This document shows, in pieces, positions 32,706-42,452 of a DNA stretch of 64,000 nt. Within the stretch, counting starts at the first letter, position 1, and each line of letters begins with the position of its first letter. The position numbers and the translations under genes were made by a program. The notes beneath the pieces were generated by a model that ran no database searches, was not told where the DNA came from, and worked only from the letters and a program-made list of their open reading frames with translations. The DNA is from Polytrichum commune (taxonomy: Eukaryota > Streptophyta > Polytrichopsida > Polytrichales > Polytrichaceae): assembly GCA_950295325.1 (NCBI GenBank), contig OX485806.1, positions 57,095,169 through 57,159,168 on the forward strand, given 5' to 3'.

Positions 32706-35700
32706 TTACCCATCTCCATCTTCCGCTTCATATCCATTCTCGGCGTCATTTTCCGCAGCTGCAATACGTGCCAAGTTGTCTTTGACAAAATCTATATGTT
32801 TTTGGGGGATGATCATTGCTTCTGTGTTGGAACCTTTGCGCGGCTTCCAAGCACAAAGTATAGTATCCGTGTTTATCCAAACCGGTGTGTACGTTGAGTC
32901 CACCGTTGTCACGCACCTCTCCATGAGGAGTGCCCGAAACACCATGGGCACAAGGGGGACCCCGGAGTGACACCCGGGACTTGTGGCGCCATTGGTGAGA
33001 GGGCCCAAGTGATCCTAGTGTGGGTGAGGGCCCCGGGCGTTGGGAACGCCTCCCACCCACGAAGACTAAGAGGCACAAGGGTAAGGCCATGAGTTATGCG
33101 TAGCTCATGGCGTGGTGATTCTAGAAAGCTCAAGAACACCTCAATCGGAGGTGTGAGCTAGGAGTTATGGCCATTTGAGTGGGACGCTGTCCCGGGACAG
33201 CGCCCTGGTACAGCAGTGCCTGGGAGTGATTCCCGGGACTGCCAAGGTTCAAATAGGCATAACTTCCTCAAGAATTGCTCAAATGGGGCAGGTGAGGAGT
33301 CCATAGGCATCTACGTGAAGCGTAGATGAAGATGGAGGGGTTGGTTGTTATGATCAGACATCATACAAGGAAGTTATGATGGTCTGAAGCTGCTGGGGGG
33401 TTCTAGGCCCAGCAGCTAAAGGAAAATGTCCACTTGGCCCCAACTCTTGGTAGGGAGACAAGAGGTTGGTTGACGGTGGGGTAGGGGCCCCGCGTGAAGT
33501 CCTAGAGGCTTATATGGGTGAGGTGGTGTGGCCTCACCCACCCGAGGCCGAACGGCACGGCCTCCATGGGCATTGGCCCAATGTGAGGCCATAGTTGCCT
33601 AGTATGGTTCGGGTTGTTGTAGTGTTGCTCCGGCAACGCGATGATCAACATGGGATTGGACTTCCATGGAAGTCCACATGGATGGAAGTCCACATCTAGG
33701 AATGGGTTACTGATTAAGGGGTGAGTCCCTAAAGCAAAGTAGGAGGGTTGGTTCCCTCCTATGAACTATAAGGTCCGGGGTAGGAGGAGCTAACCATTAG
33801 CATGGCGGAATGCGAAGGGTTAGCGCTCGTAACCTTTGCTAGAATTGAAGATTGGCAAGATTGCTAAGGGGGTTAGCAAGGGTTGCGACACTTGTCCACT
33901 TAAAATTCTTTTTGGTGTCCCAACCTAAATTAGTGCTTGGACGACAATATTCCACCTCAATTTGACGAAAGTTGGGGCTAGTTCGAACAAAATTGGGTGA
34001 AGACAATGCTTTTACCAACCAAATTGGCTTGGGATGCTCCTCATCCCCTGCTCGTACGAGGACCAAATACCCTTCATGGCAATCAACACCTACACGAAAC
34101 GACGGTGCCGGTCGATTGCGGGCAGGGCCAACGTAATGCTCGTCCATTGCAAACTCTTCACGAACGTCTCCATTGCTGAAAAACATAGTATCGGACTCGA
34201 CAACCGTCAAACGACTTTGTGGCCAAAATCCTTGTGTCAAAGTCGTACGGGTGTCACCACCAAGTGTCATCAAGGCTGAGCGAATGCGATCCCAATACGC
34301 GATCAATGGTTCATGGGTATCTCTAACACGTCTTGTGATGTCCTCCTCGCACAACTCTTTCCAATATTCAATGAATCCGGATATGCCTTTCATGATTTCC
34401 GGCCCATTCCTCATGGGTTCGGGTTTGCAAGGCTTTGGTTTCCCATCCGGGACCAAACATTTCCCATCATTGTCTTGACGCCATACAAGTATACCATCAT
34501 CCGGGCCCCAATTAAGAGATGTGCACAAAAGCTTGAATTGCATGGCCGGGAGACCATCGTCCCTCATATAAAATCGGAATTGTTGTACTTTGGTATGCCC
34601 CACCAAACAGTCCCCTCCCTTCAACATGTATGGCTTGATGAAGGCCTTGAAATCTGGTACTTCCTCAATCAAGTGCGGAATTACTGGCATATGGTCCAAA
34701 TCCATATACGATTTCATAAGAAGAGGTATGGTTGGAAAATCTTCTTCATGCAACTTCATGCTCCACCGTCCGAATGATGCATCAATGTCGTCGTGTGTAT
34801 GTCCCACCATCAAGAAAGACACAAACACCTCCTTGAAGATTCCTTTCGCCACGAGCAATGACCAAAAACAAAATACGTATCGACATTTGTTGTCCTTCGT
34901 ACAATTATCAAGTTGAACGTGGAGAGTTGGAGGCAATGATTTTGCACAAATGGGCTCTCCGGGTGGTTCTGGCAATGATGACATACAAACCTCCTTCCCC
35001 GCAAGCACTGCCTCATAAAGGGATGTGGTTCCACACCCATCAAAAAGTGCACGGGAAGAATGTACCGGTGGCTTCTCAAGATCGCGCAACAGTTTTGCAA
35101 ATGAACCCACCGTGTGGTTAGCATCCCCAGGGTAAAAATCCAAACCATAATGGGCATACTTTACGTCCCCATGGCCGTGGGCAATCATACCTGGAAAAAA
35201 CAAACGATGCGTGACCAAAATAATCAAATAACCACTAAACGGATGTATGGAGTTGGACATTTGCCAAACACACCCAAGAAAATTGGATAGACTTTAAACA
35301 CGTAGTTGTGATTTCATACAAACCTGTGACAGCTACGGGCAACTTGAAGAGACCATCCGTGGCCTTTATTTTGCGTGCATAACAATGGCATGCGGTTTTG
35401 GCGTGGTCCATTTTATCATGGATGACTGTTAGAACCTCTGTAGGCCTCATTATGGATAGAGCACGATTCTTATAGTAATCTTGACGGTGTGCCTCTTGAT
35501 TGTTGACATGTTCAATATATTTTTTCTGGTGTCTGGAATGAGATTCAGTGCCTATGGGGTGGGCGTCTCGAAGACCTTTGTATTTTTCACACGTCGTACA
35601 TCTAGCGAACTTGTCCCCGGGTCTTTTCAGAATGTATTCCGCAAACTGCTGGTTTTTAATCACACTCAACTTGGATAAAGAAATGGGCCCACATCCCGCT

Positions 35701-36977
35701 ATGCGACCCACTTCATTGATGTCCGTTAAGATGTTCTTCCATTTTGTGCCCGTGGGCAACACCATTTGAACAACCTTCTCCCCTGACGACAATGTCCTCG
35801 TCTTGTGGGGCATTGTATCGGCCAATGGCACTATGATGGTGGATAGTGTCGCGGACGCTTGCAGTGTAGCCTCCCTAGGTTTCTTTGTGCCCGAGTTGCC
35901 ATGAAATCGAGAGCGGCGACCCAACGATGAATACTTTCGAAACCTATAAAAGTCAGCCTTGGAGACGGCGTGGATGGTATACCACGCTGTACAACACACA
36001 TCAACATTCTCAAGTGTTACCACCTTATGCCCATGGGTATCAAGGTGCAAATTTCTGTGGACCTCGAGTTTCTTAGCCGACCTCATACGAAAATCCGCAA
36101 GCCACATCTCTTGACGCAGAGATCTAATTTTCTCCCACGGGAAAAATTGGCAACATTTCCTCGCGCAACAATCATTGCCGGACACTAGACGGATAGATTC
36201 GTCCCCCAAAAGCCGATCCCGTCGACGCTCCTTATTTCCGCAAGGCACACGGTTTGAATCATATCTACAAAGGCCTTTGCGATGACGTGTTGTGGCCAAC
36301 AAAGCTAATTGTGTTTGCTTATGCCGCCGCTCATGATCCCACAAACTCACTTCCTCATGTAGAACTTGACGAAGCGGCCATCGACGCAAGGAAAATCTCC
36401 ATGTCACCGGGACCTCTACCGGAAGCAAAGAGTTCAAGATGCACACGCCAACATCATCGAGACCTAGGGCGTTGGCATCGACACAATCACGGGGATTGGA
36501 GTTTCTACATATGCCATCTGCCACCGGGACACCAACCTCGTTGAGTAGAACGACATCAAGGCCAACCCATTGCTCCCTCCCGAAACTGGCACACAACGGA
36601 ATGTCATCGTGGTCATCTCCGGAATGCAGAGATTGTTCGTGGACTTCCAAAGATTCATGGGAAGATGTATCCACAAACACCCCCCTCACGTTTGGCACAC
36701 CATTACTATCTGCCGACGGGGAAAACAGTTCACATTCAGTATCGGATGACAATGCATACGTCGACAACTCCAATGAACTATCACCCACATGCAACGCCAT
36801 ACAACCTAGACCAACCACCAGGAAATGATCAACCCAACCACCACCGCAATGCATACAAGAGAGGATAGAATATATGTGGAGATAAATGGCCCAAAATTGA
36901 CAAACAAATTTTGGTGCACCATTGGAGAACCTAACGCACAAAGACGAACGCGCGTCCCAAAAAAACGTTTTAAGCAT
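32706..36977 (-). pseudogene. DUF7869-type transposase gene, split by a solo LTR
   Basis: On the minus strand the first exon ends at 35324 in ACAG/GT; an intron spans 35323-35191 (ending TTTTTTCCAG); exon 2 runs 35190-33891; the C terminus (STYTPVWINTDTILCAWKP to YEAEDGDG, TAA) is 32906-32706, beyond an inserted LTR. A likely start is the ATG at 36800 (MALHVGDSS). Features in order: a Cys-containing region (CCQFFPWEKIRSLRQEMW), VCCTAWYTIHAVSKADFYRF, CTTCEKYK, then D-containing blocks VIHDKMDHAKTAC, HVQLDNCTKDNKCRYVF and VGHTHDDIDASFGRW. The last two are the hallmark of DUF7869 proteins, thought to be DDE-like transposases. Without the LTR the coding capacity would be near 1050 residues. No internal stop was seen outside the insertion. 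Confidence 0.75.
32907..33890 (+). mobile_element. Solo LTR (family S), 984 bp, inside the transposase gene
   Basis: It starts TGTCACGCACCTCTCC and ends GGGTTGCGACA, in the opposite orientation to the copy at 4832-5803. It holds the GC-rich palindrome at 33181-33204 and a dyad CATCTACGTGAAGCGTAGAT. The flanking bases ACCGT and CTTGT do not match, so no target duplication is visible. Confidence 0.75.
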
Positions 36978-37029
36978 ACGTCTAGGTTGTTCACTAATGT
37001 AAACAATACATGGACAAAGAGGAGAACAC

Positions 37030-37500
37030 TCGTTAGTCGTCCAGGAGGGCCCTGCTGTTCGGACCAGCGCCTGTCCCCATACAACCGACGACGAAATCAG
37101 AAATCCGAGAACGCCACATGCATTTACGAACGCGCGTTCGTGATCTCAGTAATTTCTCCAAGTACATCCGGCGGCCTTCGAGATCCCTCAAATGAGAGCA
37201 CCCTGAGGAATATCGGTTTTGTAGGTCAAAGTACCATGTTGACTTAGGAACCTGTGCGATATACTATCACAAGAGAACACTTGTCCATACGCACAAAATT
37301 AGTAAATCTGCAGATGATGCCTGAATCAACTCCAACAATAATTTGAACACTGAGCACCTCCATATTGTAAATTTGATTATGTTGACTTTTGCGTACCTAC
37401 CCATTTACGAACGGACGTTCGTAAATGGGTGCGACCCCATGTTCACATCCTTCACGGACGAGCGATGAGCATATTTTTCTTGCTATTCTGTGTTCATAAA
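37030..37500 (+). pseudogene. Degenerate second copy of the 3' end of the DGQHS gene
   Basis: 37030-37260 parallels 46720-46940: CCAGGAGGGCCCTGCTGTTC against CGAGGAGGGACCTACTGCTC, a palindrome, a CCGGCGGCCTTCGAG exon-like start, and the C-terminal codons GFVGQSTMLT-stop against SFVGHGIILP-stop, both ending in TAG. Similarity continues downstream: TTGATTATGTTGACTTTTGC, a palindrome at 37404 and GGTGCGACCCC correspond to 47070-47150. This shows that the gene and its palindromes form a repeat family. Only the last exon or two remain. Confidence 0.7.
37123..37144. repeat. 22-bp palindrome, family 1 (first of 34 copies)
   Basis: Arms TTTACGAACG and CGTTCGTAAA around two free bases. Starts in this group: 37123 (centre CG, right arm ends TGAT), 37404 (GA), 37567 (AA), 37652 (TA), 37746, 37831, 37923, 38009, 38101, 38186, 38280, 38365 (all CA), 38459 (CG) and 38533 (TG). 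Many copies extend to 24-28 bp by A/T or CCA/TGG on the outside. Confidence 0.9.
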
Positions 37501-37558
37501 TTACTGCCATACTGATGTGCATGAATGAAGATGTGTTGCTGGATGCGTAGACAATAAT

Positions 37559-38480
37559 GACATGTATTTACGAACGAACGTTCGTAAATTCCCGACCATC
37601 AGGTACCAATAGATACGGGTCAAATAAGTATGTATGATCCTCGAAGGCATATTTACAAACCTACGTTCGTAAATGACTGTCATGGATTAAGTGCATGTGA
37701 CTAACCATATGAGTACCTCAATCCAGAACATGCTCTCATGTGGGATTTACAAACGCACGTTCGTAAATTACCGACCATCAGGTACCAATAGACAAGGGTC
37801 AAATATGTATGTATGAACCTCGAAGGCATATTTACGAACACACGTTCGTAAATAAATGCCATGGATGATGTGCATGTGACTATCCATGAGTAGCTCAATC
37901 CAAAACATGATCTCCTATGGGATTTACGAACGCACGTTCGTAAAATTACCGACCATCAGGTACCAATAGATACGGGTCAAATATGTATGTATGATCCTCG
38001 AAGGCATATTTACGAATGCACGTTCGTAAATAATTGCCATGGATTATGTGCATGTGACTATCCATGAGTAGCTCAATCCAAAACATGTTCTCAGGTGGGA
38101 TTTACGAACGCACGTTCGTAAATTACCGACCATCAGGTACCAATAGATAAGGGTCAAATATGTCTGCATGGTCCTCGAAGGCATATTTACGAACGCACGT
38201 TCGTAAATAACTGAGATGGATTACGTGCATGTGACTATCCATATGAGTAGCTCAATCCAGAACATGCTCTCATGTGGAATTTACGAACGCACGTTCGTAA
38301 ATTACCGACCATCAGGTACCAATAGATAAGGGTCAAATATGTCTGCATGGTCCTCGAAGGCATATTTACGAACGCACGTTCGTAAATAACTGAGATGGAT
38401 TACGTGCATGTGACTATCCATATGAGTAGCTCAATCCAGAACATGCTCTCATGTGGAATTTACGAACGCGCGTTCGTAAA
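37559..38480 (+). repeat. About 179-bp tandem array, five units, two palindromes per unit
   Basis: Palindromes recur at 37567, 37746, 37923, 38101, 38280 and 38459 (steps 179, 177, 178, 179, 179). A second set at 37652, 37831, 38009, 38186 and 38365 lies 85-86 bp into each unit. Spacers include ACCGACCATCAGGTACCAAT and GTGCATGTGACTATCCAT. The two newest units (38101-38280 and 38280-38459) are nearly identical. Confidence 0.9.
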
Positions 38481-38511
38481 TCCTTGCCATGTCCAGGTCC
38501 GAATCGTTTGT

Positions 38512-38811
38512 CTAAACCTGAAGCTCTTCATCTTTACGAACGTGCGTTCGTAAAGTTCCGGTATTTACGGCGGTATATGCGTTAGGTACAGCCTGTACTG
38601 TACCTGGGTGGTGTAGGGTTGGCGCACACGAAATGGCTTGAGCGCGTTCGGTGAGGTCTGTAGAGCGCACACTTGCATGTGCCGCTAAAAAGAGCTTTGT
38701 TGTGGGGGGAAGAGCTTTAAGTACTTCACCCCGCTGGTTCAAAATTCCTTGGATGCTCTTTAAAAAGCGGATTCCCGCCGCCTTCTTTGACCTAACAATC
38801 TCCCATTCCAT
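38512..38811 (-). pseudogene. Fragment of an unrecognised protein
   Basis: The minus-strand frame begins MEWEIVRSKKAAGIRFLKSI and runs QRGEVLKALPPTTKLFLAAH before degrading. It ends across the palindrome at 38533. The codons look protein-like (basic helix, then LPPTTKLFLAAHASVRSTDL), but I recognise no family. It may be the far end of the element that carries the palindromes. Confidence 0.3.
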
Positions 38812-38829
38812 CCATGCGGAATTATATAA

Positions 38830-39083
38830 ATAGCACTGTCATGTATGGAACATGCCTTGCATGCACGCCAACATATTGAAAATATATAAATCGGTTGCAC
38901 ACCTTAGTTGTGACCAAGGTCTCATCGAAATATATGTATATACATATATATATATATGTATATACACATAATGTCTAAATATGGAGATGGTTAACATTGA
39001 ATATTTAATGATTTGCGACTAAGGTATGAAGTCCAAGTTAATTGACAATTGATGCCTAATAAAGTTATGAATGTCGAAGTCAT

Positions 39084-39141
<58 letters not shown>

Positions 39142-40110
39142 ACACACACACACACAATGAGGTCAGAGTGGCTAAGAAACATGTTGCGGACGCCCCTAAA
39201 ATTATAGGTATCATATGTTTCACATCAAAAAATGACCGTAATATGGTCACCAAGTGCATGAATACAACTAAAAAATCGGGTTAATCCATAATGGCTTGCA
39301 CTAGGGTAGATTGAGGACACTATGAACTAATTATACCTAATAATATATGTAAGTTAGGTCTTCTTTCAAATGGTATCTAGGTGTGAAAATAAGGAATTAA
39401 AATGGCATGAGTAGGAAGGATTAATCAATTTGTAATGCTCATTGAGACTTGAAACCATACTAGCTACCGTAACGTTGAATCATAGTTACAATTATTATGT
39501 GTTTGACGTCCTATTGGAAATTGAATTTTCGTCCACTTGTTGTAAGGGTACGGATACACATTGGTTAAATGTTTATTAGATCATTGGTGATATTTATAGT
39601 TGAATGCATTGTTCGATTGTTAGTTTAAGTTGACACATGATTAAATGAGTTGAGGTCCTATTGGAAATAGACTTTTAGGTTTGGAGAAATGCACTATTAA
39701 TTTGGAATGGTGCATACAATAGTATGTACTTACAATTAATATATGTTTTGCATCCTATGAGAAGGATGTGCATCATCATAGCTTAAAGTGTTGATATAAA
39801 TTGAAGTCTTAAGACATGCATGTTATTATAATAAGATCGTGGATTGTGTGATGAAATTTCACTCAGAACTATTAAGGTGAAAGTGGGAATATTTGAAATT
39901 TCACTTATCACCTAAACCAAAGTTTTATCTCAAATCTATTAATTTGGAATGTGAAAATGACAATTGGCATCATTATCAATTATTATAGTTGTTATGAACG
40001 GAATTAAGCATTCTCCATCCAACCAACATTGGTAGATCAATTTGACCTGCCCTCAAAAAACAACATGGCCACATATAAGAAAGGTTGGTAAGATAAAAAG
40101 ATGCAGGGAT
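38830..40110. other. AT-rich non-coding region with TA/CA microsatellites
   Basis: No gene seen. (TA)n tracts are at about 38930-38966 and 39084-39132, the second continuing into a (CA)n tract to about 39157. Confidence 0.6.
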
Positions 40111-40114
40111 GTAG

Positions 40115-40182
40115 GGTTTAGGGTTTGCGATTAGGGTTTAGGGTTAGGGTTTGGGGGTAGGGTTTAGGGGTTTAGGGTTTGT
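40115..40182 (+). repeat. Interstitial telomere-like tract (TTTAGGG variants)
   Basis: GTAGGGTTTAGGGTTTGCGA then TTAGGGTTTAGGGTTAGGG and TAGGGTTTAGGGGTTTAGGG. The plant-type heptamer TTTAGGG is recognisable with errors. This supports a plant or green-lineage host. It may be an old repair scar or a subtelomeric remnant. Confidence 0.8.
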
Positions 40183-40774
40183 GAAAGTTGTGTATATGGT
40201 ATTTGGGTTTAGGTTTTAGATTGTTACTAGGATACATTACACACACAAACAATATTGACTCCTCAAAAACCCTTGTAATTGCACTAACTTCATTCATCGC
40301 AAGCTCGTAGTTGATGCTAGCAAAATAGTTGACCACTCCAGAAATGCATTAGTTCAAGCTAACACCTAATATTAGAACTTGAATTGACATCCTATCGTAT
40401 AGCAACTCTGCGAAATCTCATATTATTATGAATTCCTTTTTGCATGTAATATTTTTTTGAGGTACCATCAAATTAATTGAAAGATATCTAGTTCTTACAT
40501 AAACTATATTTTAAAACACCATATACATATTTTTGGGGGTGGATTCTACATTGACAACCTAGGAAATGACATGCATTGTTTATTACGAATTAACTGAGCA
40601 TATTTTCCTAAAATATGTTTACAAGGAATCCAAATGTAGAGGTACTAAGGAAATAAAACGAGTAAAATTCATGTATTTGAACTAAGCTTTTCAAGTTAAT
40701 GCCCTAAACACGTCCATTACATATAAATACGTCAAAGCATGAGAATAACATGAAGGGTTCCAATATACAACCAT

Positions 40775-41690
40775 CTCCCATCTCCCATCGCATGCCATCC
40801 CATCCCATCCCATCCCTTCCCATACCATCCCATCCCATCTCCCTCCTAGCCCTAGCCAGTGGAGTTGTGCCACGTGGCAGGTGCTGGGAAACCCTAGCGG
40901 CGCACCTACCTCCCCGCGCCCCTTCCTCTTCTCCTCATTTGTCATTTCGAGGAGAGGAGGAGCGGAGCGCTTAGAGAGCGAAGCTCTTGCTTTTTTTAGT
41001 CTTGAAGTTTTAAATTAGTTTTGTTGCAAGTTTTGAGAGATTTCAGATTGAGAGCTTGTGTGAAAGCTTTTGAGTTTGTGAAAGCTTTCATTGTGAAAGC
41101 TTGTGAGTTTGTAAAAGCTTTCAGTGTGAGAGTTTGTGAGTTTCAAAAGCTTCAGAGCTTGAGTAGGAAAGCTTCAGAGTTTCGGATTGAGAGCTTGAGG
41201 GTGATCTTTAGAAGCTTCAGAGTTTAAGGAAGCTTCAGAGTTGAAGCTTGAGAGTTTAGGGAAGCTTGAGAGTTAAGGGTTTGCTTAAGAGTTCAGAAGC
41301 TTGAGAGCTACAAGGTTGTGAGTTTTGTGTACATAGGAGTATACTAGGGTTTTTATATAAGATGTGAAGGCTTGAGGTCTGCATTAGAGAGTTATCTGAG
41401 TGTGCATTTGAAAGGCAATTGAGTGTGTAGTTGTGAGGATTTCTGGGATTTTCAGAAAGAGAAGAAGCAGGGTTTGAAGTGTGCAGCATTTCAATGTAAT
41501 TTGTTATCCTTTCCAACTCCTCTCACATTCTGAAAATGTTGCTTCTTGAATTCAATTTCTTTTGTTACATTCAATGTGAATTATCACTCTCTTCTTCATG
41601 TTTCATTCTGCATCTCATTCTGCATCTCAATTGCTTTATGATTGAAGATTTGCATCATTCTGACCAAAATTTTGCAGGCACGGCTGCAAG
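40775..41690 (+). promoter_or_regulatory. Putative promoter and leader of the DGQHS gene
   Basis: A CCATC-rich tract (40783-40850) is followed by the G-box GCCACGTGGC (40869-40878) and a telo-box AAACCCTAG (40889-40897), both common in plant promoters. Then comes a GCTT/GAAAGCTTTTGAGTTTGTG minisatellite (41021-41270). An acceptor-like TTTTGCAG before GGCACGGCTGC at about 41677 suggests a leader intron. No start site could be fixed, so the link to the gene at 42453 rests on position only. Confidence 0.35.
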
Positions 41691-41792
41691 CAGAGTAGCT
41701 AATAAGTGAGTTATACACATATACATACATATACATATTCGTATATATACGAATACATATATGTACGGACAGGGGATCCCAAAACCATCACA

Positions 41793-42424
41793 TTTACGAA
41801 CGCTCGTTCGTAAATGGACATACACTGCATACCCACCTCCATTTACGAACGCTCGTTCGTAAATGGACATACACTGCATACCAAACCTCCATTTACGAAC
41901 GTGCGTTCGTAAATACGCACTCCACGTTCTTTGAAATGATCTATATTTACGAACGCACGTTCGTAAATATATTCAAAATATCATTCAGAAGGAACCTTAA
42001 CTTTAATATGAACCTCTATGAATATCTAAAGAACAAATATAATTTTGCGAACACCAATAAGACAAATCACATGTACTTACGAAAGATAAATCAACCAAAT
42101 GTCCGAAAAGATAGACCAAATGGACATACTTACGAACGCACGTTCGTAAATGAATCCAAATCTATAAAACCCATATCTTTTACGAACGATCGTTCGTAAA
42201 AATAACCAAATATATTACAAACACATTCATGACGAGTAGTCTCTTTGATCTTCATATCTTTTACGAACGCTCGTTCGTAAATTCAATACTAAAAATTTAT
42301 ATGATCTTGCAACCCCTCATTTACGAACGAACGTTCGTAAATATAATTACATCAATTGCAAAGACGCATTAACACTGCGTAGTCTGTGGGATATGCATGT
42401 CACTTACGAACGTTCGTTCGTAAA
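41793..42424. repeat. Cluster of nine family 1 palindromes upstream of the DGQHS gene
   Basis: Starts 41793 (CT), 41842 (CT), 41892 (TG), 41946 (CA), 42129 (CA), 42179 (AT), 42260 (CT), 42320 (AA) and 42403 (TT); letters are the centre bases. Copies at 42129 and 42403 begin CTTACG. The last ends 28 bp before the TTGCAG that precedes the ATG at 42453, so the cluster probably lies in a leader intron. Confidence 0.85.
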
Positions 42425-42452
42425 GTCACTAATTGTTTATATTCTGTTGCAG

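Noticed and set aside
37559-38480. CRISPR-like array (regular short repeats with spacers)
   Set aside because: The spacers are repeats themselves, the organism is eukaryotic, and the motif is a self-complementary palindrome within a longer tandem unit.
39084-39157. TA/CA microsatellite as a meaningful element
   Set aside because: A common simple repeat with nothing else pointing to a function.
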